Source: a virus. Taken from it: a stretch of 22,496 nt of DNA. The translations under genes were made by a program, and so were the position numbers. The stretch is taken from positions 1 to 22,496 of IMG/VR virus record IMGVR_UViG_3300042507_001049. The stretch is one strand, 5' to 3'. Of the stretch, positions 13,108-20,351 are shown piece after piece. Within the stretch, counting starts at the first letter, position 1. Every line of letters begins with the position of its first letter. Below the pieces are notes generated by a model, which was not told where the DNA came from, did not search any database, and saw nothing but the letters and a program-made list of their open reading frames with translations.

Positions 13108-15035
13108 GCATACTTTGGCTTGACTATGAGACAAAAAGCGCGTGCAACTTGTTGTCTAAAGGTGCGTATAACTACGCCCAGCACCCAAGTACTGAAATGT
13201 TATGCGCGGCGTATGCGTTTGACGATGAGGACGTTCAACTCTGGTGGGCGGATAGTCCAGTGCCAACACGTTTGGCAGAGTATTTTAAATCTGGTGGTCA
13301 GATACGCTGCCACAACGCGGGTTTTGACCGCCTCATAACTTGGTTTGTGGTTTGCGCAGATTATGCGTTGTCTGAGCCGTCATTAGACCGTTGGTACTGC
13401 ACGGCCACACAAGCCCGCGCCAACTGCGCGCCTGGCAGTCTTGAGGACGTTGGCCGTTTTGCTGGCGCTGACATGCGAAAAGATCATCGGGGCAAACAAC
13501 TTATTCGCTTGTGTTGCATTCCGCCGTTTAACGAAGACCAAAAAATCTTAGAAGAACTTGGTGAGTACGCCAAGCAAGACGTGCGCGCCATGCGTGCAAT
13601 CAGCAAGGCCATGCGTGACTTGTCTGCTGAAGAATTAGAAGACTACCACGTCAACGAGCGCATCAATGATCGCGGCGTGTTGGTCGATGTGCCGCTGTGT
13701 CAAGCAGCCGTGAAGTTCGCCTCCGATGAACTCATTGAGATCGAGCAGATCGTCAAGGAAGTCACGGGCGGCGCAATTACTTCCGTTCGCTCGCCTCGCA
13801 TGCGTGAGTGGGTGCTTGAGCGCGTGGGTGACGAAGCCAAGAAGTTAATGGAGAAGGATGGCAAGTACTCCATTGATAAGACTGTACGAGCCAATCTTTT
13901 ACTGATGGAGAACCCCGATGAAGTCCCTGCCGATGTCCAAGAAGTTATTCAATGCGCCGACGACCTCTGGGCGTCGTCTGTGGCGAAGTTCAACCGACTT
14001 AGCTGTCTGGCGGACGAGGAGGATCAGAGGGTACGCGGAGCGTTCGTATTTGCTGGCGGTTCAGCAACAGGCCGCGCATCATCCTACGGCGCCCAAGTTC
14101 ACAACTTCACACGCAAGTGCGCTGACGAACCAGAAGACGTCAGGCAAGCAATGGTCAGAGGACACGCAATCGTCCCTCGGTATGGAAAGCGCGTTACCGA
14201 TGTACTTAAGGGAATGCTTAGACCAGCGCTCATCCCTGCAACAGGCAAGCACTTCGTCGTGGCAGACTGGGCGGCCATCGAAGCCCGTGTCAACCCGTGG
14301 CTCTCAGGGCGAGGCGCCGATAAACTGGAACTATTCCGAACTGGGGAAGACGTCTATAAAGTCAACGCCGCCGCGACATTCAATGTTCGCGTGGCAGACG
14401 TCACCAAAGATCAGCGCCAGATTGGCAAGGTTCAAGAGCTTGCCTGCGGATTTGCTGGCGGCGTGGGCGCTTTTGCTGCTATGGGTCGGGCTTATGGGAT
14501 CAGTCTTCCTGAGCCAGTTGCCAAACGCATGGTGGATGGCTGGCGGCGTGCTAATCCTTGGAGCGTGCCTTATTGGGCGGCGCTTGAGGAATCCTATACC
14601 CGTGCAATGAGAAACAAGGGGCGTGAGTTTAAGGCTGGCCGTATCACATATTTGTTTGACGGTCAACACCTATGGTATGCCCTACCCTCTGGCCGCATCT
14701 TGTGCTATCCCTATGCCAAACTGGAATCAGAGGGTGTCAGTTATGCCAAAGCGGCATGGAAGCCCGCGCAAGATGCAAAAGAATGGCCGCGCGCGCGCCT
14801 TTGGAAAGGCTTGGCATGTGAAAATGTGACGCAGGCGGTCGCCAATGACTTACTCCGACATTCCCTTAGACAACTCGATGACGTTGTGCTTCATGTGCAT
14901 GACGAAATCGTCGTCGAAACAGCCGACCCAGAAGCGGCAGAGAATTTAAAACGTGTGATGTGTACAGCGCCAGCGTGGGCAGATGGCCTACCCTTGGCCG
15001 CTGAAGTTGAAACTATGAAAAGGTATGGCAAATGA
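13104..15035 (+). CDS. DNA polymerase, family A, with 3'-5' exonuclease domain
   Basis: A 643-residue replicative Pol I-like enzyme. Exonuclease domain: LDYET (D7, E9), CHNAGFD (N71, D75) and YAKQD (Y155, D159) are all present, so proofreading should be active. Polymerase domain: motif A VVADWAAIEAR (D388), motif B R438-x3-K442-x3-L446-x3-F450, motif C HVHDEIV (H599, D600, E601). By the Pol I spacing, L446 corresponds to Phe762 and F450 to Tyr766 of the E. coli enzyme. No 5' nuclease domain is present. It overlaps HNH upstream and the primase-helicase downstream by four bases each, forming the phage replisome core. Confidence 0.96.
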   Translation: MSILWLDYETKSACNLLSKGAYNYAQHPSTEMLCAAYAFDDEDVQLWWADSPVPTRLAEYFKSGGQIRCHNAGFDRLITWFVVCADYALSEPSLDRWYCTATQARANCAPGSLEDVGRFAGADMRKDHRGKQLIRLCCIPPFNEDQKILEELGEYAKQDVRAMRAISKAMRDLSAEELEDYHVNERINDRGVLVDVPLCQAAVKFASDELIEIEQIVKEVTGGAITSVRSPRMREWVLERVGDEAKKLMEKDGKYSIDKTVRANLLLMENPDEVPADVQEVIQCADDLWASSVAKFNRLSCLADEEDQRVRGAFVFAGGSATGRASSYGAQVHNFTRKCADEPEDVRQAMVRGHAIVPRYGKRVTDVLKGMLRPALIPATGKHFVVADWAAIEARVNPWLSGRGADKLELFRTGEDVYKVNAAATFNVRVADVTKDQRQIGKVQELACGFAGGVGAFAAMGRAYGISLPEPVAKRMVDGWRRANPWSVPYWAALEESYTRAMRNKGREFKAGRITYLFDGQHLWYALPSGRILCYPYAKLESEGVSYAKAAWKPAQDAKEWPRARLWKGLACENVTQAVANDLLRHSLRQLDDVVLHVHDEIVVETADPEAAENLKRVMCTAPAWADGLPLAAEVETMKRYGK

Positions 15036-17329
15036 ACTTTCTTGAATTTTTAATGTCCTTGGCTCCAGAGGGTGAGACTGCGCTGATCGTGCGCCAGAAG
15101 CCCCAACTCAAAGACGGGCAGATGCAGTTCCACGCAGACGGCGCTATCAAATGCACATGGCCCGCCATGCTGCCAACCGCACAGATTAAAAAAAACTGGG
15201 CGATATACGGCAACACGGCCAGCTTCATCATCGACCGCTTTAAAGACGGCCATCCAAGCGCTGGCGTGGCGTGTTGTGAGTACGTGCTTGTCATGGTGCT
15301 GGACGACGTGGGCACCAAGGCCAAGGTTCCCCCTATCGAGCCAACTTGGAAAATTGAGACGTCGCCAGGTTCGTACCAGTGGGGCTATGCATTCTCTGAG
15401 CAGCCGACCAAAGCCGACTTCGCGGCGGCCATCAAATCCATCGCCGACGCGGGCTACACCGACAAGGGCGCTATCAATGCCGTGCGTAACTTCCGCCTGC
15501 CCGGCTCGATTAACCTCAAGCCTGGTCGTGAAAACTTCGCCGCTGAGTTGGTCGAGTTTCACCCCGAACGTGACTTCACCCTTGAGCAAATCTGCAAGGC
15601 CCTTGACGTGGTGCCGGCGCCTGCCGACTCTATCGGTGTGCGCCCGATCCGATTGTCAGACGACGGCGCTGACGACGTCATGGCGTGGCTTAGTGGCCAA
15701 GGTCTGCTGCTGTCGCATCCCAATCAAGAAGGCTGGGCTGGCATCATTTGCCCCAACTCAGCCGAGCATACCGACGGCAACCCAGAGGGCCGCTACATGC
15801 CCGCCAACCGCGCGTACCGCTGCCTGCACAGCCATTGCATTGACTTTGACTCTAATGCGTTTTTGCAATGGGTGTCAGATCAAGGCGGCCCGAAGCATGC
15901 TCCAGGTTTACGCGAGGAATTGCTGACGTTTGCAATGGATCAAGCACTCTCCAAACTTACGCCTAATGAAGCGTACCCTGACGCGGCTGCGGCTATCGTT
16001 GCCGAAGTTGAGCGCAAGGAACTAGGCCGCATTGAAAAGGATGGCTGGTGGGAGCGCTTCGCTTACATTCAAGACGATGACGCTTACTTTGACATGCAAG
16101 ACCGCCGCGAAATCGGGCGCAGTACTTTTAACGCTCTGTTCCGTCACCTAGATTGCAAGTCAATCAACAACGTCAAGCGCAAAATTGAGGCGTCTGTCTG
16201 TTTTGATGAGAATCGCCAAGCCAAGGGCGCGAAAACCCTTGTCGGTGTGACCTACGCCCCAGGCGAAACTATCCTTTGCGCTCGTGAAGGTCTGGTGTAT
16301 GGCAACCGTTGGCGTGACGCTCGCCCAGCCGTAGCCGCCGGTGCTGACCCTACACCTTGGCTTGAACATGTCGAGCGCATGATCCCTGACGCTATGGAGC
16401 GTAACCACGTTTTAGATGTGATGGCCTTTAAAATCCAGCACCCCAACGTCAAGATCAATCACGCCGTGTTGCATGGCGGTCATCCAGGCTCAGGCAAGGA
16501 CACCATGTGGGCACCGTTCTTTTGGGCGGTCGGCGGCGATTCGCTTGCCAACGTCAAGAAGCTAGATAACAAAGACTTGTCAACCCCTTGGGGCTATCAC
16601 CTAGAGTGTGAGGTGCTGATTATCAATGAGCTGCGGCAACCCGAAGCGGCTGACCGCCGCGCCCTTGAGAATAGTCTAAAGCCCGTGATCGCCGCCCCGC
16701 CTGAATTCTTGTCAATTCAGCGTAAGGGTCTAGCACCGTATGAGGCCGTCAACCGTTTGCAAGTGGTCGCCTTTTCTAATGAGCGTATGGCGATCACCAT
16801 CCCATCCAATGACCGCCGTTGGTTTGTTTTGTGGTCTGATGCGCTTTGCATGGATGCTGACGTGTCATCGCGTTTGTGGGCGTGGTACAAGTCGGGCGGG
16901 TTTGCGGCGGTGGCGGCGTGGCTTGCGTCCCGTAACGTGTCGGCCTTTAACGCGGGCGCTGCCCCTCCGATGACTGAGGCCAAGGCCATCATGGTCGAAA
17001 CCGGCATGAGTGGCGCTGAGTCGTTCCTTGTTGAGATGATGCGTGCGCGGCTGGGTGAGTTTGCGTCTGGTGTGCTGGGTGGCCCGTGGCAGTCAACGTG
17101 TGACCGTCTCACTGGCGTGGCCCCTGCCGGTATGAAATTGCCCGTGGCGGCTTTGTTGCATGCGTTCCGTGAGGCGGGTTGGGTTGATATGGGCTTGCTC
17201 AAGTCGCGGGCGCATACGACTAAAAAGCACGTTTTCTGCGCGCCTGATATGGTCAACCGCAGCAAGTCAGAACTAAGGGACGCTTGCGAGCCTGACGGCA
17301 AGTCACCGCTAATGAAGTTGGTGAAGTAA
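15032..17329 (+). CDS. Primase-helicase: RepB-like AEP primase fused to DUF5906-type helicase
   Basis: A 765-residue fusion. N-terminal archaeo-eukaryotic-type primase: LVMVLDDVG (D91, D92) and RLPGSINLKPG near 155-165, as in RepB-like primases. A zinc-ribbon-like segment follows, with CPNSAEH (C240, H246) and CLHSHC (C264, C269). The C-terminal helicase resembles SF3/D5-like phage helicases: Walker A GHPGSGKDT at 483-491, Walker B EVLIINEL near 527-534, FSNE at 581-584 and an arginine-containing NDRRWFVLW near 593-601. It would unwind DNA and lay primers for the adjacent polymerase. Last gene of the rightward block; no good + strand terminator follows. Confidence 0.92.
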   Translation: MNFLEFLMSLAPEGETALIVRQKPQLKDGQMQFHADGAIKCTWPAMLPTAQIKKNWAIYGNTASFIIDRFKDGHPSAGVACCEYVLVMVLDDVGTKAKVPPIEPTWKIETSPGSYQWGYAFSEQPTKADFAAAIKSIADAGYTDKGAINAVRNFRLPGSINLKPGRENFAAELVEFHPERDFTLEQICKALDVVPAPADSIGVRPIRLSDDGADDVMAWLSGQGLLLSHPNQEGWAGIICPNSAEHTDGNPEGRYMPANRAYRCLHSHCIDFDSNAFLQWVSDQGGPKHAPGLREELLTFAMDQALSKLTPNEAYPDAAAAIVAEVERKELGRIEKDGWWERFAYIQDDDAYFDMQDRREIGRSTFNALFRHLDCKSINNVKRKIEASVCFDENRQAKGAKTLVGVTYAPGETILCAREGLVYGNRWRDARPAVAAGADPTPWLEHVERMIPDAMERNHVLDVMAFKIQHPNVKINHAVLHGGHPGSGKDTMWAPFFWAVGGDSLANVKKLDNKDLSTPWGYHLECEVLIINELRQPEAADRRALENSLKPVIAAPPEFLSIQRKGLAPYEAVNRLQVVAFSNERMAITIPSNDRRWFVLWSDALCMDADVSSRLWAWYKSGGFAAVAAWLASRNVSAFNAGAAPPMTEAKAIMVETGMSGAESFLVEMMRARLGEFASGVLGGPWQSTCDRLTGVAPAGMKLPVAALLHAFREAGWVDMGLLKSRAHTTKKHVFCAPDMVNRSKSELRDACEPDGKSPLMKLVK

Positions 17330-17358
17330 GGCAATGCCGCCGCCTACGGCGTCAACAT

Positions 17359-17384
17359 AAAAAAAAGCCCCTGTGAAGGGGCTT
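17359..17384 (-). terminator. Intrinsic terminator of the leftward accessory block
   Basis: On the minus strand AAGCCCC pairs with GGGGCTT around a short loop (17384-17365), followed by a run of eight T (17366-17359). On the + strand the hairpin is followed by GTGAGG with no T-run, so it serves the leftward transcript only. A weaker CGCCG-CCTA-CGGCG hairpin lies just left of it. Confidence 0.8.
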
Positions 17385-17402
17385 GTGAGGTGTGGCAACT
17401 GC

Positions 17403-17462
17403 TTACAGATCGAGGAGAACCGCTAACAGCGCACCCAGTATAAGCGCAATTAGTAAAACCAT
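17403..17462 (-). CDS. 19-aa hydrophobic mini-protein
   Basis: Product MVLLIALILGALLAVLLDL, almost entirely a membrane helix. The ATG shares its first base with the stop of the upstream gene (TGATG), and GAGGG lies seven bases upstream, inside that gene. The stop is 18 bases before the terminator hairpin, so the peptide is the natural last gene of the operon. Very short length makes this uncertain, but coupling, SD and composition agree. It may modulate a membrane protein. Confidence 0.5.
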   Translation of the reverse strand: MVLLIALILGALLAVLLDL

Positions 17463-17659
17463 CAATATGCCCTCGTCATGGCCTCTAACGCACCCCGATT
17501 CATAAGGCGGCGGGCTTCCGGCCCCTCGGCATGCGCTTGTTTATATTCGTATTCCTCGGCCTTGCCTAGTTCGTGCCGGTATCCAAGGTCGATGTAATAA
17601 TGTTCGGTATAGGTGAGGGGGCGGAATGGTGCCAATGCCTCGGCAATAGTCGGGTTCAT
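17462..17659 (-). CDS. Small phage protein, unknown function
   Basis: A 65-residue protein starting MNPTIAEALAPFRPLTYTEH, then YYIDLGYRHELGKAEEYEYK and a C-terminal helix ending MTRAY. It is Tyr- and Glu-rich, soluble, with no metal or nucleotide motif. The ATG overlaps the previous stop (ATGA) and has GGAGG upstream; the surrounding 18 bases nearly repeat those at the start of the 31-aa gene at 8949. Its stop couples to the tiny hydrophobic peptide. No family recognised. Confidence 0.7.
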   Translation of the reverse strand: MNPTIAEALAPFRPLTYTEHYYIDLGYRHELGKAEEYEYKQAHAEGPEARRLMNRGALEAMTRAY

Positions 17660-18066
17660 TTAAGTGCCTCCGTCAGAATACATTGCGCCGTGTCGATGTC
17701 ACCCGCCTTGAGCGCGTCGAGGGCTTGAATAATGGCCTGCTTAGGTGTGATCTTGCGCGCCTTAGCCGTAGGCACATAGTCGGGGTCTAATTCCTCTAGC
17801 ACTTCCGGCAAGCTGCCGTCATACATGGCGGGCGTTTGGTCATAGTTGGCGCATGCGTGAGAGCACTCAATCATCCGGCGGCGGTCATTCAGGCGGATAT
17901 AGGCGCGCAAATAGTCGCCCGTGGTCATTGTAGGATTCCACTTCGGATAATCGCGCTTTTCGCTGACGGCTTTGGCCTTTGGCGGCTTGTCCATCAAACG
18001 CCGATATTCAATGGCGCGCTCAGGCTTGCATTTTACGGTTATGCCGTGGTGTTCAAAAGTAATCAT
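17656..18066 (-). CDS. Phage protein, unknown function
   Basis: A 136-residue basic protein starting MITFEHHGITVKCKPERAIE. The centre has YPKWNPTMTTGDYLRAYIRL and the C-terminus is a helical module (ITPKQAIIQALDALKAGDID, then CILTEALK). The frame is open upstream to 18162, but ATG 18066 is one base after the preceding stop and fits the operon spacing; an ATG three codons earlier is the alternative. The C-terminal helix pair resembles short repeats in phage proteins that control copy number or bind peptides, but this is only an impression. Confidence 0.7.
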   Translation of the reverse strand: MITFEHHGITVKCKPERAIEYRRLMDKPPKAKAVSEKRDYPKWNPTMTTGDYLRAYIRLNDRRRMIECSHACANYDQTPAMYDGSLPEVLEELDPDYVPTAKARKITPKQAIIQALDALKAGDIDTAQCILTEALK

Positions 18067-18067
18067 G

Positions 18068-18283
18068 TTATACATCCCAGTCTTCGGTTGAAATTTTGAT
18101 ATTGCAAAAATCGGCATGTGCCGCGTGTACATGGTCACGCATAAGCGTACAAATAGACTCAATTAGCTCGCGGCCTACAATGTCGTTAATGGTCACCGTA
18201 GCGAACGGCTCGGCCTCAATGCCCTCAGGCGTAAAAGCGTTGCCACGGTGAAATGTTATTTTTGTACGGTCATAATGAGTCAT
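18068..18283 (-). CDS. Small phage protein, unknown function
   Basis: A 71-residue protein: MTHYDRTKITFHRGNAFTPE, then FATVTINDIVGRELIESICT, and a C-terminus with HVHAAHADFCNIKISTEDWD. Several His residues could bind metal but there is no clear motif. The start overlaps the previous stop (ATGA) and follows a weak AT-rich leader that repeats the one 200 bases upstream. Soluble; no family recognised. Confidence 0.7.
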   Translation of the reverse strand: MTHYDRTKITFHRGNAFTPEGIEAEPFATVTINDIVGRELIESICTLMRDHVHAAHADFCNIKISTEDWDV

Positions 18284-18486
18284 ACTTTTTTAATCCTATA
18301 AGCTGAATTGTCAAAATCGGTTGCAAAGCCTTGTTTGACGGCGTAGGCTAACTCGCGCAAATAATCCGCTAACTCTTCGGCTGCGGCTTCGTAGGTGTCA
18401 AACTGTACGGGCGTGTCGCCCAATGAGTCTGACCATGTGTTCTCCCATGTATCGGGATAACAGAGGGTTTGTACTTCGTAGGTCAT
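18280..18486 (-). CDS. Small acidic phage protein, duplicate of upstream gene
   Basis: A 68-residue acidic protein: MTYEVQTLCYPDTWENTWSD, then DTYEAAAEELADYLRELAYA and a terminal AYRIKKV. N-terminal strand (TYEV), central Glu/Ala-rich helix and the YRI(K/E)KV end match the gene just upstream, and the junction DNA is nearly identical, so the two look like a tandem duplication. ATGA-coupled on both sides. The layout recalls small DpnD/PcfM-like phage proteins, whose function is not established. Confidence 0.7.
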   Translation of the reverse strand: MTYEVQTLCYPDTWENTWSDSLGDTPVQFDTYEAAAEELADYLRELAYAVKQGFATDFDNSAYRIKKV

Positions 18487-18683
18487 ACTTTTTCAATCCT
18501 ATAGTCTTCGGGGTTTGTCACCTCATCCACTTCTAAACATTCCCATTCGCCTAAACTCATAGCGTGATCAGGGTCTGAGTTGACGTCTGCCCATGCTTGC
18601 CTCTCCGCGTCTTCGGGGCTTTCGGCCTCAATGACGTAATTCGCATATGCGGTGTACCTAATTTCAATTTCGTAGGTTTTCAT
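18483..18683 (-). CDS. Small acidic phage protein, DpnD/PcfM-like layout
   Basis: A 66-residue protein starting MKTYEIEIRYTAYANYVIEA, followed by ESPEDAERQAWADV and ending DYRIEKV. The strand-strand-(E/D)A-rich helix layout is like the DpnD/PcfM-type proteins; that assignment is tentative. The ATG has a strong AAGGAG SD six bases upstream and overlaps the preceding stop. It has an apparent duplicate directly downstream. Confidence 0.75.
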   Translation of the reverse strand: MKTYEIEIRYTAYANYVIEAESPEDAERQAWADVNSDPDHAMSLGEWECLEVDEVTNPEDYRIEKV

Positions 18684-18868
18684 AAAGTCTCCTTTTGTAC
18701 ATAAGTGCGTGAGGTTTCGTCATAAACCATAACGGGGCCAATGGCGTGGTCAGTCATGCCATCGTTGCCTGTGCCCAGCTTTTCATAAGCGGCGTAAGCG
18801 GCCTCATAAGTGGCATAAGTGCCAACAACCTGCCCAGTCTCTTTGTGGATTATTTCGTGAGGTTTCAT
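18680..18868 (-). CDS. Small phage protein, unknown function
   Basis: A 62-residue protein starting MKPHEIIHKETGQVVGTYAT, with an Ala/Tyr-rich helix (YEAAYAAYEKLG) and a C-terminal strand (GPVMVYDETSRTYVQ). The layout strand-helix-strand suggests a small alpha/beta domain that binds a partner. ATG 18868 is chosen over an ATG four codons upstream because it overlaps the methyltransferase stop (ATGA) and follows GGAGC at good spacing. No family recognised. Confidence 0.7.
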   Translation of the reverse strand: MKPHEIIHKETGQVVGTYATYEAAYAAYEKLGTGNDGMTDHAIGPVMVYDETSRTYVQKETL

Positions 18869-19482
18869 AAGTTGCTCCATTGGTTTGCCATAGCGTTTGC
18901 CATGCCTTTAAAAAATTTACTTCGGTTTTTTGCGTCATCGCCCCTTTTTGCTGCGCCCAGCGTTTTGCCGCCTAATTTGCGGCTTGTCCCCGATGGACAA
19001 AAAGGCACAATGCCCTCAGTCACAATGTCAGACGGCACAAGCGGCGGTAAACCCTTAAGCCATAGCAGAGTTTTCTTGGTGTACGGCTCACCAAACATCC
19101 ACGGCTGAATTGTTTGCGTCTCAGTAGGCAAGCCCACAATGTTTAGCGGCTTTGGGTTTTCTACGCAAATGCGCGGAATGGGCGCGTCAAGTAAGGCCAT
19201 AAAGAATTCTTTGGCCTCCATTGCTTTTGCAAGCCTCTCAGGGTCAACAACCCCCTTTTGAGGGTACATCCGGCACGCGCCCGCGTTTGACATGTAAGTA
19301 CATGGCGGGTGTGCAATCATTAAATCCCAGCCATGATCTATTATGTCCATGACGTTGCATTGGTAGTGATCGCCCAGCGGCGACTCACTAGGCAAAATGT
19401 CGCATGACGCGGCGTAATGCCCCGCCCTGATAAAAGCATCCCTGACCGTGCCGGAATACTCGCAAGCAATTAAGACTCGCAC
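18865..19482 (-). CDS. DNA C5-cytosine methyltransferase, small phage type
   Basis: A 205-residue methyltransferase. Motif I: VLIACEYSGTVRDAF (residues 3-17, SAM binding). Motif IV: HPPCTYMS with catalytic C61. Motif VI: VENP (E108). A downstream segment QPWMFGEPYTKKTLLWLKGL is typical of the phage subgroup. At 205 residues it is much shorter than restriction-system enzymes (often 300-450), with little room for a target-recognition domain. It starts with GTG after an excellent GGAGGTGA SD. There is no restriction enzyme beside it, so it probably protects phage DNA against host restriction. A base-modifying role on a different substrate cannot be excluded. Confidence 0.85.
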   Translation of the reverse strand: MRVLIACEYSGTVRDAFIRAGHYAASCDILPSESPLGDHYQCNVMDIIDHGWDLMIAHPPCTYMSNAGACRMYPQKGVVDPERLAKAMEAKEFFMALLDAPIPRICVENPKPLNIVGLPTETQTIQPWMFGEPYTKKTLLWLKGLPPLVPSDIVTEGIVPFCPSGTSRKLGGKTLGAAKRGDDAKNRSKFFKGMANAMANQWSNL

Positions 19483-19793
19483 GCTGTCACCTCCTCACAT
19501 TGCCCACATTGACCATCAAACTGTGAAGCGTATTGCTCCATCATGGCGTACTCTTTAAACTCCCACTCCTCGCCACATTCAGGGCATGAGTACACCCAGA
19601 ACACATCAAAGCCAATAGAGCAAGCCACAGCCCCCGCCCAATCCTCAGACCACACCCAGACATTGCCTGAGTTTTGATTGACACCCGCCATAGTGTGTCG
19701 GTCAACTTTCAAGCCCGCCTTGCGGATGGCTTGCAAACAGTCGGTCAGGCGGTCAATGTCCGCGCCTTGGAAATTTTCAAAAAGATCGGTCAT
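19470..19793 (-). CDS. Zinc-ribbon-containing phage protein
   Basis: A 107-residue protein. The N-terminal half is helical (DRLTDCLQAIRKAGLKVDRH); the middle has a Trp-rich strand region (GNVWVWSEDWAGAVACSI); the C-terminal half has a CPEC and CGQC pair separated by about 20 residues (SCPECGEEWEF and FDGQCGQCEE), a probable zinc ribbon. Such domains bind nucleic acid or protein. It overlaps the methyltransferase start by 13 bases and contains that gene's SD. The exact role is unknown. Confidence 0.75.
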   Translation of the reverse strand: MTDLFENFQGADIDRLTDCLQAIRKAGLKVDRHTMAGVNQNSGNVWVWSEDWAGAVACSIGFDVFWVYSCPECGEEWEFKEYAMMEQYASQFDGQCGQCEEVTACES

Positions 19794-19796
19794 GAT

Positions 19797-19889
19797 TTAA
19801 CCCCAAAGAATGTCAAAGTAGGCCAATGCGCCCACGGTTAAAAGTAAGCCGATAACTACGGCGGTGAGAATGTCATACAGTTTGTTCAT
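19797..19889 (-). CDS. 30-aa single-pass membrane mini-protein
   Basis: Product MNKLYDILTAVVIGLLLTVG followed by ALAYFDILWG: a short polar start and one membrane helix at about residues 7-25. The ATG overlaps the stop of the 47-aa gene upstream (ATGA) and has GGAG eight bases upstream; its stop lies three bases before the next ATG. Packing and SD support a real gene. It is the second membrane mini-protein of this operon, with the 19-aa one at its end. Function unknown. Confidence 0.65.
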   Translation of the reverse strand: MNKLYDILTAVVIGLLLTVGALAYFDILWG

Positions 19890-20029
19890 ACTGTTTGCTC
19901 CACATATTTAGCGAGACGCGCTTGCGCCGTTGACAATTTCTTAGCGCGGAAGCGCTCCACAATCGCGCCGTTGTTCCAGATAACCCATTGGTTTTGGGCA
20001 GACCAAAAAGTGAGTGTGTACCAGTTCAT
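19886..20029 (-). CDS. 47-aa basic phage protein, first gene of leftward block
   Basis: Product MNWYTLTFWSAQNQWVIWNN, then GAIVERFRAKKLSTAQARLA and a short tail. The first half is aromatic-rich beta hairpin (tryptophans 3, 9, 15, 18); the second half is a basic amphipathic helix. The ATG has AAAGG upstream and lies about 50 bases after the predicted transcription start. Being first in the operon, it is probably an early, highly expressed protein. No family recognised. Confidence 0.65.
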   Translation of the reverse strand: MNWYTLTFWSAQNQWVIWNNGAIVERFRAKKLSTAQARLAKYVEQTV

Positions 20030-20085
20030 ATGCTTGCCTTTACTGTAGTTGAGTGTTTACCGGCGTTTTGTCGCGCGGTGAATGT

Positions 20086-20113
20086 ATTGTAAAAGAATTC
20101 TTTGCATTGTCAA
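20086..20113 (-). promoter_or_regulatory. Leftward sigma70-like promoter for the methyltransferase block
   Basis: On the minus strand: a perfect -35 TTGACA (20113-20108), a 16-base spacer and -10 TACAAT (20091-20086). The predicted start is about 20079, giving a ~50-base leader before ATG 20029. It is the best -35 match in the window. A palindrome lies about 67 bases upstream of the start. Confidence 0.7.
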
Positions 20114-20136
20114 CACCTTTTTGCAAATATTTGTGG

Positions 20137-20155
20137 TTATGCAAAAGTTGCATAA
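20137..20155. promoter_or_regulatory. 19-bp perfect inverted repeat upstream of the leftward promoter
   Basis: TTATGCAAAAGTTGCATAA: 8-base arms TTATGCAA and TTGCATAA are exact complements around AAG. Its centre is about 67 bases upstream of the predicted start, where an activator would sit. Related TTGCA elements flank it (20120-20127 and 20102-20108). A dimeric regulator site is the likeliest reading; the regulator is not identified. Confidence 0.55.
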
Positions 20156-20351
20156 TTTGTGTGTGGTTGTGTGCGCGTGTGTGTGGCGTAAACGTGCTTC
20201 AATGACCTACGGTTAAAGCCTTGTGGCATATAGATAAAAGCCTATTGTGTGTTAATGTGAGTTATCAATATCTTCATCTATAAAAATATGTCTGTGTTAT
20301 GTTAAGTCGCAATACGCCGTGGAGCCGCCGCGATTGAAAAGTGCCTTCACA

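Noticed and set aside
17359-17384. Terminator for the primase-helicase transcript on the + strand
   Set aside because: The T-run is only on the minus strand side; on the + strand the hairpin is followed by GTGAGG.
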